Source: Pseudophaeobacter sp. (GTDB lineage: Bacteria; Pseudomonadota; Alphaproteobacteria; Rhodobacterales; Rhodobacteraceae). From it: DNA of 64,000 bases. The number at the start of each line of letters is the position of its first letter. Position 1 is the stretch's first letter. Both the position numbers and the translations under genes were made by a program. The notes under the pieces are model-generated. The model was not told the DNA's origin. It was given only the letters and a program-made list of their open reading frames with translations, and made no database searches. Where the stretch lies: the NCBI GenBank assembly GCA_027019165.1, contig JALUXC010000024.1, positions 496,001-560,000 on the forward strand, written 5' to 3'. Positions 8,669-17,416 of this stretch are shown in pieces.

Positions 8669-9085
8669 TCACGCTAGATGTGCGGCGACTTTGCGCAGAT
8701 GCGGAGCATCGCGATGTTCAAACAGGTACACGCCCTGCCATGTGCCAAGGACCGGCATCCCATCGCAAACCGGAATGGACAGGCTGACCGGCATCATCGC
8801 CGCCTTTATATGGGCCGGCATGTCATCGGGGCCCTCATAGGTATGACGCAAGTAGGACATGGAGGGATGCGTGCTGGGCGGCACCAGCCGGGCGAAAAAG
8901 GCCTTGAGGTCCGCTTGCACCTCGGGATCGGCGTTTTCCTGCACCAGCAGAGAACAGGAGGTGTGACGCACAAAAAGCGTCAGCAGCCCGGCGCGCAGAT
9001 CCTGCCCTTGCACCCAGCGCCGCACATCACGGGTGAACTCATATAGACCCTGGCCGTTTGTTTCGATCTGGAATTCCGTCTGCAT
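8669..9085 (-). CDS. YjbQ/UPF0047 family protein
   Basis: A 138-aa protein with typical family features: LLTLFVRHTSCSLLVQENAD near residues 35-54, DLKAFFARLVP, the HTYEGPDDMPAHIKAA metal-binding-like region near 83-98, and GTWQGVYLFEHR near 117-128. The family is small, cytoplasmic and trimeric. Its E. coli member has thiamine-phosphate-synthase-like side activity, but the cellular role is unsettled. Start and length are standard. It ends upstream of nrdR on the same strand. Confidence 0.93.
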   Translation of the reverse strand: MQTEFQIETNGQGLYEFTRDVRRWVQGQDLRAGLLTLFVRHTSCSLLVQENADPEVQADLKAFFARLVPPSTHPSMSYLRHTYEGPDDMPAHIKAAMMPVSLSIPVCDGMPVLGTWQGVYLFEHRDAPHLRKVAAHLA

Positions 9086-9131
9086 GGGACCACAGATGCC
9101 TTAGCACGGCGCGTGTCGCAAGAGGCTTGCT

Positions 9132-9551
9132 CTAGGGCCGCAGAAAGACCGGATCGTCGAAGTGATTGTAGCAGTAACTGCGGGCCAGATTGGCGCTGAT
9201 GTTTTCTCCGGGCCGTTTGACCGACAGGGAATAGCCGGTGGACGTGTCCGCACCCGGCGGCGGCGTCAGAGCGAATTTGACCGATCTCTTTTGCTGGCGG
9301 TTTACTGACGGGCCAACCCCTTCCCAAACATAGATCCGCTGAGCCACACCGGTGCGCAATTGCCGGATGGCAAAATCCCCGATACCGCACCAGTAGTCCG
9401 CCGGAGAACTGCCGACCCGACTTACGACCTCCCAGACCCCGTCCTGCACCGGCAGCACCTCATGACGGTTCCAGGCCCACCATGCGTCAGCGGACATGGG
9501 TTGCAGTGCAATGGCGGCTGCCAGCAACAGGCTTCCAAACCTTGTTTTCAT
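9132..9551 (-). CDS. Secreted hypothetical protein, paralog A of a tandem pair
   Basis: A 139-aa protein with a clear signal peptide (MKTRFGSLLLAAAIALQPMSADA). The mature part begins near WWAWNRHEV and has a PADYWCGIGDFA motif, an RIYVWEGVGPS strand, an RSVKFALT strand and a late Cys (SYCYN). The next gene encodes a protein with the same pattern (DDFWCGASEYA, TIYVYRGRGVS, RSAVQFTLS, GHCNQ), so the two are tandem paralogs. The two Cys may form a disulfide in the periplasm. I know no named family. Confidence 0.75.
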   Translation of the reverse strand: MKTRFGSLLLAAAIALQPMSADAWWAWNRHEVLPVQDGVWEVVSRVGSSPADYWCGIGDFAIRQLRTGVAQRIYVWEGVGPSVNRQQKRSVKFALTPPPGADTSTGYSLSVKRPGENISANLARSYCYNHFDDPVFLRP

Positions 9552-9600
9552 GATGTTTCACCTCTCACAGGCTGGCCTTGTTGCCCCTGCTCCACCTGTT

Positions 9601-10008
9601 TCAGGGGCGAATTGGCCTTTGGTTGCAGTGACCGCGGGCCGCCTGCACGGACATGGAATCGCCCGCTTTCAAACCAAGCCGGAGCAAGCCTCTTTCGGCA
9701 GGCAGGTCAGGGGCCCTCTCGCTGGACAGGGTAAACTGAACCGCCGAGCGTTTTCCTGTGGTCTGGCTGACACCACGTCCACGGTAAACGTAGATCGTGT
9801 CGCGCCATCCTGCGCCAAGGACCCTGCGCGCATATTCAGAGGCCCCACACCAGAAGTCATCCAAGGTGCCGGAGCTCTTTGGAACCACCTCAAACACCAG
9901 ATCGTCGACCGCATTGACCTCTACCCCATTGGGCAGGGTAAAGGCCTGTGCCGCCCCGGCAAGCTGCACCATCATGGCGCAGCAAATGGTCGCAAAAACA
10001 TGTTTCAT
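9601..10008 (-). CDS. Secreted hypothetical protein, paralog B of a tandem pair
   Basis: A 135-aa protein with signal peptide MKHVFATICCAMMVQLAGAAQA. It shares with the neighbouring 139-aa protein the order W-C-G, [IV]YV[WY]xGxGxS, RS[AV]xxFxL and a final Cys-containing turn. The two are 49 bases apart and codirectional. A short inverted repeat (CCTGTT, 6-base spacer, AACAGG; 10020-10037) lies just before the start. No function can be assigned. Confidence 0.75.
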   Translation of the reverse strand: MKHVFATICCAMMVQLAGAAQAFTLPNGVEVNAVDDLVFEVVPKSSGTLDDFWCGASEYARRVLGAGWRDTIYVYRGRGVSQTTGKRSAVQFTLSSERAPDLPAERGLLRLGLKAGDSMSVQAARGHCNQRPIRP

Positions 10009-10141
10009 GGCAAATGCCCCCTGTTCTGATCAACAGGATAGATCCTGCAACCGCAGAGGCAATGGCCTAGCGCCTTCACAAAATCGTAGGCCAGCGGAGT
10101 CTCGCCATTTGAGGGATCCCCCCTGCCAGGCAAGAACCGCG

Positions 10142-10438
10142 TCAGACCGGGCGTTTTGGAAAGGGGATGATTTCAGCGCTTTCCTGCGCACCCAGCGCCT
10201 GTTCGAGAATGGCCAGAACCTCGGGATTCTCAGCCTCACCGCTTGCAGGTCCGAATGCCTTGCGCGCTTGCAGGCGCAGCATGGAACGCGCCTCTTCAGC
10301 GTCGATTGATTTCAGATGTTCGCCCTGCTCTTTCATGACTTCGACCATGAACTGGTTGGCCTCGGTCAGGTGGCTGAGATGCAGCAGCTTTTCTTCAAGA
10401 GCGGTGAGCGCAGCAGCGGTTCCCTGGGTCACAGACAT
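10142..10438 (-). CDS. Small conserved hypothetical protein, about 98 aa
   Basis: A small, acidic, mostly helical cytoplasmic protein. Residues 8-50 form an amphipathic helix or coiled coil (TALEEKLLHLSHLTEANQ), and the tail ends in a basic IPFPKRPV. I chose ATG 10438 because GGGGG lies five bases upstream; ATG 10441 is equally possible, and the longer reading to 10468 begins with TTG. It is divergent from the DUF4034-like gene. Function unknown. Confidence 0.6.
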   Translation of the reverse strand: MSVTQGTAAALTALEEKLLHLSHLTEANQFMVEVMKEQGEHLKSIDAEEARSMLRLQARKAFGPASGEAENPEVLAILEQALGAQESAEIIPFPKRPV

Positions 10439-10631
10439 CATATCCCCCGACATGCAATTTCTTAACAAATAGTTTACGCAAGCACGCCCAAGGGGGCAAG
10501 CGAGGGGCCGAGGATTGGTTAACGCGAGGGGACAGAACCTAGAAATCTCAAAACGACACGTCCCAGCCAGTATCGTCCAAATATTTCCACAATCTGATCG
10601 CAGACTGGGTGATTATGCGAAAGGAAAAGAG

Positions 10632-12263
10632 ATGTTGAAATGGGTAGTATTGGTCTCTGCCTGTCTAGTCGGCCAAATGGCGCCAGCACAAGAAAGGACT
10701 TTGCTTTCCGCGACCCAACTCAGGGAAGCCGTATACAACCGGCAAGTCGATCAGGTTGAAACCGAACTAGAGGTTGCGCAGCAAGCGTTTGAGGCTGGTG
10801 AAATCACAGCCGATGATATGCGCGCCCTTTTCAGTATTTTTGCGGTCACCCATCCTGATCTGATTGCATTTGTCGGGAACTGGCGAGAGGCACACCCCGC
10901 TTCGCCCTATGCAAAAGTTGCACAGGCCTGGGTGTATTACCGCGCGGGGTGGATCGTTCGTGGGAACAAATCGGCCCGTCAAACCCATCCAGAAGCGATG
11001 GAGAAACACCGGCTACTGCATCATGACAGTCTGGAACTTGCGCTTGCGGCCTATGAAGAATACCCCAAACTGATCCCCGCATCTGACGCGATTGTACTGC
11101 TGGGCAATACGGGTGGAAACAAGCAAAGGTCATTCGAAGTATTCGACCAGACCATGCAGGATGTCCCCAATTGGGGCACCATCGAGAGAGCTTTCACCTT
11201 CACCCATCCGGGTTATGGGGGCAGCTACGAGATGGGGCAGGCCATCTGTGAACACTACGCCCCGTTGGCGGAACTCGAGCGCAAGAACCCTACGCGGTAC
11301 TGCCACATCGCTTTTCTGATTCAACGCAATCCCATTAGAGAATGGCCGAGGATGGCACTTGCCTTGCTGAAGGAAGAGAATGATCCCGATCTTGACCACC
11401 TGGTTTTCATTGCTCGCCTGAACAACCACCCCCAGTCACTGGAGGACGCAGAATATCTACGCGATTACAGTGACAAACATGGCTTTGATACTCTGCGGCG
11501 CGCGCGATATTATGACAACAACACAGCAAACCGCTACGGCTTTGCCCCGAAGTATTTCGAGATGCTGGAGCGAGAGAAGTTGCGCGCGAAAGAAGCATTG
11601 GAACATGACCCCTATTCGCCGGAATTGCTTGATATCTTATCACAGGCATCCACCCGAGTGACGAAAACACAGAGCAGTTGGCGCTTTACCCCAGACAAAA
11701 ACTCCCCCAGCCCGGAACAAGAGGTAGACTTTATTTTGCGCAGAGTTGTGGTTGCTCCCTACAATCCTGAACAGTGGATCAAGCTGGCGCATGCCTTGGA
11801 ATCTCTCAGTCGCCGCTCCCATCGAGACGGTCGTGACTTGATCCGGTGGGATGACTTCTATGGCAATGCTGTCTACTATAGCCAGCACGCTCCCAAACAA
11901 TTGGAAACTTTTCTGGACAAGAAAATCACTCAGCTGATGCTGTTTAGGGGAGCACGTGAAGAAGGGATCAAGTTCAATGGCTGGGACATTGCCCTGCGTC
12001 GAATAAATGAAGTGAACGATATTATTTGTCCGATCATCCGTGCAGGGCGTCTGTTGGAGGTCCTTCGCCCGCAAGAGCCTCAAAACAGTGCTTTTGCCGA
12101 GCAATATCAGCCCATCATCGACGGTCTTTCACGCGAAGCAGCGAAGGCAGGCGATTGCAGGCAGGTGCTGGATGCCGATATCGAAGCATTGGCCTTTACT
12201 CCTGCCGTGATGGACATTGGCGCTCTGCGGAAAGCCTTCGGCGATACTGCATCCACTGAGTAG
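10632..12263 (+). CDS. Secreted repeat-type protein resembling DUF4034 proteins
   Basis: A 543-aa protein starting at ATG 10632, with AAGGAAAAGAG upstream and an immediate signal peptide (MLKWVVLVSACLVGQMAPAQ). The body is helical with TPR-like pairs. The stretch AKVAQAWVYYRAGWIVRGNK followed by LALAAYEEYPKLIPA resembles the DUF4034 pattern as I remember it. The predicted location is the periplasm. Codon use is slightly less GC-biased than its neighbours, which could mean later acquisition. No enzyme motif is visible. It ends before the rpoD terminator, which may serve both genes. Confidence 0.65.
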   Translation: MLKWVVLVSACLVGQMAPAQERTLLSATQLREAVYNRQVDQVETELEVAQQAFEAGEITADDMRALFSIFAVTHPDLIAFVGNWREAHPASPYAKVAQAWVYYRAGWIVRGNKSARQTHPEAMEKHRLLHHDSLELALAAYEEYPKLIPASDAIVLLGNTGGNKQRSFEVFDQTMQDVPNWGTIERAFTFTHPGYGGSYEMGQAICEHYAPLAELERKNPTRYCHIAFLIQRNPIREWPRMALALLKEENDPDLDHLVFIARLNNHPQSLEDAEYLRDYSDKHGFDTLRRARYYDNNTANRYGFAPKYFEMLEREKLRAKEALEHDPYSPELLDILSQASTRVTKTQSSWRFTPDKNSPSPEQEVDFILRRVVVAPYNPEQWIKLAHALESLSRRSHRDGRDLIRWDDFYGNAVYYSQHAPKQLETFLDKKITQLMLFRGAREEGIKFNGWDIALRRINEVNDIICPIIRAGRLLEVLRPQEPQNSAFAEQYQPIIDGLSREAAKAGDCRQVLDADIEALAFTPAVMDIGALRKAFGDTASTE

Positions 12264-12302
12264 CCTTTCACAGAACCGGCCAATAGCACTTTAGATCGGA
12301 AG

Positions 12303-12324
12303 AAAAGGCGCCCCATGGGGCGCC
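12303..12324 (-). terminator. Rho-independent terminator of rpoD (possibly bidirectional)
   Basis: A perfect 18-base palindrome GGCGCCCCATGGGGCGCC at 12307-12324. Read on the minus strand it is followed by TTTT. It lies 7 bases beyond the rpoD stop. On the plus strand, CTTTG follows for the converging secreted-protein gene. Confidence 0.8.
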
Positions 12325-12330
12325 CTTTGA

Positions 12331-14325
12331 TCACTGGTCCAGGAAGCTGCGCAGCTTGCGGCTTCGGCTGGGGTGTTTGAGTTTCCGCAGGGCCTTGGCC
12401 TCGATCTGGCGGATCCGCTCGCGGGTCACGCTGAACTGCTGACCAACCTCTTCGAGCGTGTGGTCGGTGTTCATGCCGATGCCAAAGCGCATGCGCAGAA
12501 CACGTTCCTCGCGCGGGGTGAGCGAGGCCAGAACCCGCGTCGTGGTTTCCTTGAGGTTTTCCTGAATGGCGCTGTCCAGCGGCAGAACGGCATTCTTGTC
12601 CTCGATGAAATCGCCGAGCTGGCTGTCTTCCTCGTCCCCGATCGGGGTTTCGAGCGAGATCGGCTCCTTGGCGATCTTCATTACCTTCCGGACCTTCTCA
12701 AGCGGCATCTGCAGCTTTTCGGCCAGCTCTTCCGGCGTCGGCTCGCGGCCGATTTCATGCAGCATCTGACGGCCGGTGCGCACCAGCTTGTTGATCGTTT
12801 CGATCATATGGACCGGGATCCGGATGGTGCGGGCCTGATCCGCGATGGAGCGGGTAATCGCCTGACGAATCCACCATGTGGCATAGGTCGAGAACTTGTA
12901 GCCGCGGCGGTATTCGAACTTGTCCACCGCCTTCATCAACCCGATGTTGCCTTCCTGAATAAGGTCCAGGAACTGCAACCCGCGGTTGGTGTATTTCTTG
13001 GCGATCGAGATCACCAGGCGCAGGTTGGCCTCGACCATTTCCTTCTTGGCCTGGCGGGCTTCCTTCTCACCCTTTTGCACCTGTTGCACGATACGGCGGA
13101 ATTCCGAGATATCGAGACCCACATATTGGCCAACCTGCGCCATGTCAGCGCGCAGCTCTTCGACCTTGTCGGTGGAGCGCTCGATGAACATCTGCCAGCC
13201 GCGCCCCGGCTTTTCGGACATTTCCGAAAGCCAGTTCGGATCCAGCTCACGGCCCCGGTATTCTTCGACGAACTCGCGGCGGTTGATGCGGGCCTGATCG
13301 GCGAGCTTGACCATGGCGCTGTCGATCTGCATGACGCGGCGGTTGATGCCATAAAGCTGGTCGATCAGCGCCTCGATCCGGTTGTTGTGCAGGTGCAGAC
13401 CGTTGACCAGCTCAACGATTTCCGCCCGCAGCGCCTGATAGGTGCTTTCGTCCTGCGCACTGAAAGAACCGTCTTCGTTCAGGGTCGCCGAGATCCGGCT
13501 GTCCTGCATTTCGCTCAGTTGAGCGTAGTCGGACGAGATCCGGTCCAGGGTCGACAGAACACGATCCTTGAGCGCGGCCTCCATAGCCGCAAGGGACATG
13601 TTGGCCTGTTCATCCTCGTCATCGTCATCATCACTGGCAATCGGGTTGCCATCGGCGTCGAGCTCAGGGCCTTTTTCTTCCTTGGCGGGCTTGGCCGCGC
13701 CGGCCACAGCGCCAGTGTCGACCACCGGCTCGCTCACCTCACCGTCTTCGTCCAACTGGTTGCCAAATGTGGCCTCCAGATCGATGACGTCGCGCAAGAG
13801 AATGTCTTCGGACAGAAGTTCGTCATGCCAGATGGTGATCGCCTGGAAGGTCAGCGGGCTTTCACACAGGCCCGCGATCATCGTATTGCGGCCAGCTTCG
13901 ATCCGCTTGGCGATGGCGATCTCGCCCTCACGGCTCAGCAGTTCGACCGACCCCATTTCGCGCAGATACATGCGCACGGGGTCGTCGGTACGGTCCAGCT
14001 TTTCAGCCGCCGCCCCCGCCACCGCAACTTCGCGGTTGGATTCAGTGGTCACAAGTTCGGTCGAGCCTTTGTTCTGCTCTTCCTCCTCGGCCTCTTCATC
14101 TTCGATGATGTTGATGCCCATCTCAGACAGCATCGACATCACGTCCTCGATCTGCTCCGAGCTGACCTGATCCGGCGGCAGAACCTGATTGAGCTGATCG
14201 TAGGTGATATAGCCCTTCTCACGAGCCTCTGCGATCATCTTCTTGACCTGGGTCTGGCTCATATCCAGAGAGATTTCGGCTTCCTGGTCGTCAGGTTTAC
14301 GCTCGTCAGTGTCTTTGGCGGCCAT
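12331..14325 (-). CDS. rpoD: RNA polymerase primary sigma factor (sigma-70)
   Basis: A 664-aa housekeeping sigma factor. Region 1.1 lies near the N-terminus, and an acidic insert (DDDDDEDEQ around 223-231) sits in the non-conserved region. Region 2 carries [20 protein letters not shown] and the [19 protein letters not shown] -10-binding helix. Region 3 has the [13 protein letters not shown] motif. Region 4 has [20 protein letters not shown], a -35-binding helix-turn-helix. The start has GAGGAGC upstream. It follows dnaG on the same strand, the usual macromolecular-synthesis order. The leader contains an inverted repeat. Confidence 0.98.
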   Translation of the reverse strand: MAAKDTDERKPDDQEAEISLDMSQTQVKKMIAEAREKGYITYDQLNQVLPPDQVSSEQIEDVMSMLSEMGINIIEDEEAEEEEQNKGSTELVTTESNREVAVAGAAAEKLDRTDDPVRMYLREMGSVELLSREGEIAIAKRIEAGRNTMIAGLCESPLTFQAITIWHDELLSEDILLRDVIDLEATFGNQLDEDGEVSEPVVDTGAVAGAAKPAKEEKGPELDADGNPIASDDDDDEDEQANMSLAAMEAALKDRVLSTLDRISSDYAQLSEMQDSRISATLNEDGSFSAQDESTYQALRAEIVELVNGLHLHNNRIEALIDQLYGINRRVMQIDSAMVKLADQARINRREFVEEYRGRELDPNWLSEMSEKPGRGWQMFIERSTDKVEELRADMAQVGQYVGLDISEFRRIVQQVQKGEKEARQAKKEMVEANLRLVISIAKKYTNRGLQFLDLIQEGNIGLMKAVDKFEYRRGYKFSTYATWWIRQAITRSIADQARTIRIPVHMIETINKLVRTGRQMLHEIGREPTPEELAEKLQMPLEKVRKVMKIAKEPISLETPIGDEEDSQLGDFIEDKNAVLPLDSAIQENLKETTTRVLASLTPREERVLRMRFGIGMNTDHTLEEVGQQFSVTRERIRQIEAKALRKLKHPSRSRKLRSFLDQ

Positions 14326-14364
14326 TCATTGCTCCTCTAAGAGGCTGGGGCGATTCGGATAGCG

Positions 14365-14392
14365 CGAATCATTAGCCGGAACGAATGATTCG
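14365..14392. promoter_or_regulatory. Inverted repeat in the rpoD leader region
   Basis: CGAATCATT and AATGATTCG are perfect 9-base arms with a 10-base spacer, in the 131-base gap between dnaG and rpoD. The site could be a protein-binding dyad or an mRNA hairpin in the rpoD 5' leader. No T-run follows, so a terminator for dnaG is unlikely. Confidence 0.35.
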
Positions 14393-14456
14393 TCACCCCG
14401 TTTACCCAATTTTCTTTCGCTCTTCCTTAGGAAAACACCGATTTTTCTCAGGTGTG

Positions 14457-16445
14457 TCACTTGTTGGAAAAGCCGATTCGATCCAGGAGGGCACCAAAGG
14501 CGTCACGTTCCTCGCGATCAAGCCGCGCGCCATTTTCGCCCACGTCATACTGTGCCCTGTCTTCATTCTCACTGCGCACCGCCCTGTTGCGGGCTTCAGC
14601 GGCTTGTTTCAGACGCCATGTCAGCGCCTCATCTGCAAGGCCCGACAGATCCTCTTCTGCTTCGGCCAGTTCTGCGTCCAGCCCCCTCAGCGCTTCGAGT
14701 TTTGCAAATTCTTCGGCCAGCGTCAGGCGCGCGGCCTCCTCATCGCCGGGTTTGCGCAGACAGGGGACAATTGCCACATGGCGCAGGGCAAAGAGGTTTT
14801 CAAGGGCATGAGGCCCCAAAGAATACTCAATTTCGTCCTTAAGACGATCTGGAGCTGAAATGCCATGCATCAGCGCCATGTCCCGCAGCGCCATCAGATC
14901 CGGGTCCGGGCAAAGCATGCGCTCTATGTTGGCCTCGAACTCGGGGATGACGGACGGAGTGGTAATCACCACCGCAAGGATCACCGCCTCGCGGGCGCGG
15001 GCAAGCGCGGCCTCATCGGCTGCTGCCAGTAGCGAACTGCGTGTGGTGGCCAGCGGCACCGGCGCTGCCCCCTGCCCGCGCCAAGGAGCACGCGCGCCAT
15101 CGCGGAAGCCACCGCCCGCAGATCGGCGCGGGGTGAAGCCATCGTCGCGCGCGGGACGGTTGCCGCGGAACAGCTGCCAGCGCAGCTCCTTGATGTCTTC
15201 GCCATAGTGTTTACGGATCGACGGATCGCGGATCAGGCGTATCTTCTCGCGCAAGGCCTTGTCGAGCGCCGCCTTGCGTTCGGGACTGTCAAAGACGCGG
15301 CCTTCGGTTTCGCGTTGCCATAGAAGTTTCACCATGGGCATGGCCTGATCCAGCACCGCCTGCACGGCAGCGGGGCCTTCGCTGCGGATCATATCGTCCG
15401 GGTCTTTCCCCTCGGGCATGATGGCAAAGCGCAGGGATTTCCCGGCCTCAAGGCGCGGCAAGGCCAGATCGATCAGCCGCATGGCCGCGCGGATCCCGGC
15501 CTTGTCCCCATCAAGTGCAATGATCGGCTCATCCGACATCCGCCAGAGCATCATCAGCTGGTTTTCGGTGATCGCGGTGCCAAGTGGCGCAACACAAGAG
15601 GCAAAGCCCCCTTCAGACAGGGCAATGACATCCATGTAGCCTTCGGCGACGATAAGCTGCGCATCCCGCCCCGCCGCGGCGCGGGCCGGTCCGTGATTGT
15701 AGAGGCTGCGCCCCTTGTCAAAAAGTTCCGTCTCGGGCGAGTTCAGGTATTTCGCGTTGTCATTCGGATCCATCGCACGCCCGCCAAAGGCGATCGTGCG
15801 CCCGCGGGCATCGCGGATCGGGAACATGATGCGGTTGCGGAAGGTGTCATAGGGCTTGCCGCCCTTGCTGGACGGCTTCGCCAGCCCCGCGCCCATGATC
15901 AGATCCTCAGGCACGCTCTTGCCGCGCAAGTGATCCCACAGCCCCTGCCAGGCATCTGGGGCAAAGCCAATCTCCCAGCGCTGCAGGGCTTCGCCTGTGA
16001 GACCACGTTTCGCCAGATAAGCGCGCGCGGAGCTGCCGCCTTGGGTATTGAGCTGCAGGCGGAAGAATTGCACCGCCTGCTCCATCACATCCGCAAGCTG
16101 GCTGCGGCGGTCCTGTTTTTCCTGCGCCTTGGGGTCGCGTTTGGGCATCTCCATGCCCGCCTCGCCCGCGAGGATTTCAACCGCCTCCATAAAACCGACG
16201 TTCTCGGTCTCCTGCACGAACTTCAGCGCATCACCCTTGGCCTGACAGCCAAAGCAATAATAAAAGCCCTTGCGATCATCGACGTGGAAACTGGCAGATT
16301 TCTCGTGATGGAAAGGGCATGGCGCCCACATGTCGCCCTTGCCCATGTTCGACTTGCGCTGATCCCACATGACCTTGCGCCCGACAACATCAGTCAGGCT
16401 GATGCGGGTGCGCAGTTCGTCAAGGAAACCGGGCGGCAAGGACAT
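14457..16445 (-). CDS. dnaG: DNA primase
   Basis: A 662-aa primase that makes RNA primers at the replication fork. The N-terminal CHC2 zinc ribbon is visible (CPFHHEKSASFHV ... YYCFGCQAKGD, residues about 41-69). The RNA polymerase core follows. The TOPRIM domain has IVAEGYMDVIAL near 265-276 and the acidic ALDGDKAG near 308-315. The C-terminal DnaB-interacting domain is divergent, as is normal. It is preceded by a small secreted-protein gene with a one-base gap and followed by rpoD. Confidence 0.97.
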   Translation of the reverse strand: MSLPPGFLDELRTRISLTDVVGRKVMWDQRKSNMGKGDMWAPCPFHHEKSASFHVDDRKGFYYCFGCQAKGDALKFVQETENVGFMEAVEILAGEAGMEMPKRDPKAQEKQDRRSQLADVMEQAVQFFRLQLNTQGGSSARAYLAKRGLTGEALQRWEIGFAPDAWQGLWDHLRGKSVPEDLIMGAGLAKPSSKGGKPYDTFRNRIMFPIRDARGRTIAFGGRAMDPNDNAKYLNSPETELFDKGRSLYNHGPARAAAGRDAQLIVAEGYMDVIALSEGGFASCVAPLGTAITENQLMMLWRMSDEPIIALDGDKAGIRAAMRLIDLALPRLEAGKSLRFAIMPEGKDPDDMIRSEGPAAVQAVLDQAMPMVKLLWQRETEGRVFDSPERKAALDKALREKIRLIRDPSIRKHYGEDIKELRWQLFRGNRPARDDGFTPRRSAGGGFRDGARAPWRGQGAAPVPLATTRSSLLAAADEAALARAREAVILAVVITTPSVIPEFEANIERMLCPDPDLMALRDMALMHGISAPDRLKDEIEYSLGPHALENLFALRHVAIVPCLRKPGDEEAARLTLAEEFAKLEALRGLDAELAEAEEDLSGLADEALTWRLKQAAEARNRAVRSENEDRAQYDVGENGARLDREERDAFGALLDRIGFSNK

Positions 16446-16446
16446 G

Positions 16447-16809
16447 TCAGTTCGATTTCAGCTGTTTGGTCATCGCCTGGATCTGATCCCAGTTCTCTAG
16501 GCACTGCTGTTCAAAGACCGCCCCAAGATCCGCATTGCGAAGATCGCGCCGTTTCATAGCATAGACATGCTGCGCCAGTTGCGGGATTGCTTTGGAGTAT
16601 TGCTCCGGCCAGTCGGGTTCAGTGGCCAGGATCGCCTCCTCGACCTTTTCGAGCTTCACTCGGTCCATCCGCGCGGCCTGCACTGCGGCCATGACCTGGC
16701 CCTGATACTTGCAGCTTTCTTCCTTGGTTTCAGCGGCTGCAACAGGCGCGGCAAAGACAACAGCCAAAAGGGCCGCCACTGGTGAAATCGCAGGGGCAAT
16801 GCGGATCAT
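16447..16809 (-). CDS. Small secreted hypothetical protein, 120 aa
   Basis: Signal peptide of about 26 residues ending AAPVAAAE. The mature part is a short helical protein with two Cys (KEESCKYQG and FEQQCLENW) that could form one disulfide. The family is unknown to me. It lies 37 bases after soxG and one base before dnaG, so it bridges the sarcosine oxidase and primase genes transcriptionally without an obvious functional link. Confidence 0.7.
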   Translation of the reverse strand: MIRIAPAISPVAALLAVVFAAPVAAAETKEESCKYQGQVMAAVQAARMDRVKLEKVEEAILATEPDWPEQYSKAIPQLAQHVYAMKRRDLRNADLGAVFEQQCLENWDQIQAMTKQLKSN

Positions 16810-16846
16810 CGATACGCTCCGTGAATCAGTCGGTGATCCAACAAGA

Positions 16847-17416
16847 CTACCTGCGTGCGGCGACAGCTTCCATGGCTGTTTTCAGATCATGCACCAAGGT
16901 CCGCGCCAAGGAGCGGAACACCATGATCTGAAAGCTGTTTGCCCCGATGCGCGTGACGGACGCCATCATATGGCGCAGCTCGGTGCGCGCGCTGTGGCCG
17001 CGTTTGAACGTCTGGCTGCGCAGGTCCACGGGGCAAAGCCGGGCCAGGACGTCCTCGCAGCCTTCCCCGTCAAGGCGCACCACGGCCCAGGCATCGCTTT
17101 GATCCGTCAGTGCCGCGTGTTCCGCCAAAGACGTATCTGGCGCAGGCCCGGCCAACAGCACCATATCCCGGCCAAACCAGATCGCGCGATTGCCGGTCTT
17201 TCCGGTACTGCGCCCGGCTGCGGGCAGTTTCATGCCATGGGCCGCCTCCAGCGCTGTGCTCAAGCCTTTCTCCTGCCCCTTGAAGGGCGCAAGCGTGGTC
17301 AGATGGCCCAGATCCTCTTCACTGAGGGTCAGGCCGCCGACAGAGACCGGCAGCAGACCGTCGCAGGGGCTTTTTGCAATGAGTTCAGCCACGGGCGCGT
17401 CCTCCTTCGGGGTCAT
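16847..17416 (-). CDS. soxG: Sarcosine oxidase gamma subunit
   Basis: A 189-aa small subunit of heterotetrameric sarcosine oxidase (oxidative demethylation of sarcosine, with transfer of the methyl group to tetrahydrofolate). The assignment rests mainly on position after soxA and on family-like segments such as GRDMVLLAG and FQIMVFRSLARTLVHDL at the C-terminus. The ATG at 17416 overlaps the soxA end by 32 bases. The longer frame to 17581 is the shadow of soxA. Confidence 0.85.
   Translation of the reverse strand: MTPKEDAPVAELIAKSPCDGLLPVSVGGLTLSEEDLGHLTTLAPFKGQEKGLSTALEAAHGMKLPAAGRSTGKTGNRAIWFGRDMVLLAGPAPDTSLAEHAALTDQSDAWAVVRLDGEGCEDVLARLCPVDLRSQTFKRGHSARTELRHMMASVTRIGANSFQIMVFRSLARTLVHDLKTAMEAVAARR

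Noticed and set aside
12373-14340. 655-aa open frame opposite rpoD
   Set aside because: Exact antisense of a certain rpoD gene. Its composition (runs of F/L/H/D) is the mirror of GC-rich codon bias and no domain is recognisable.
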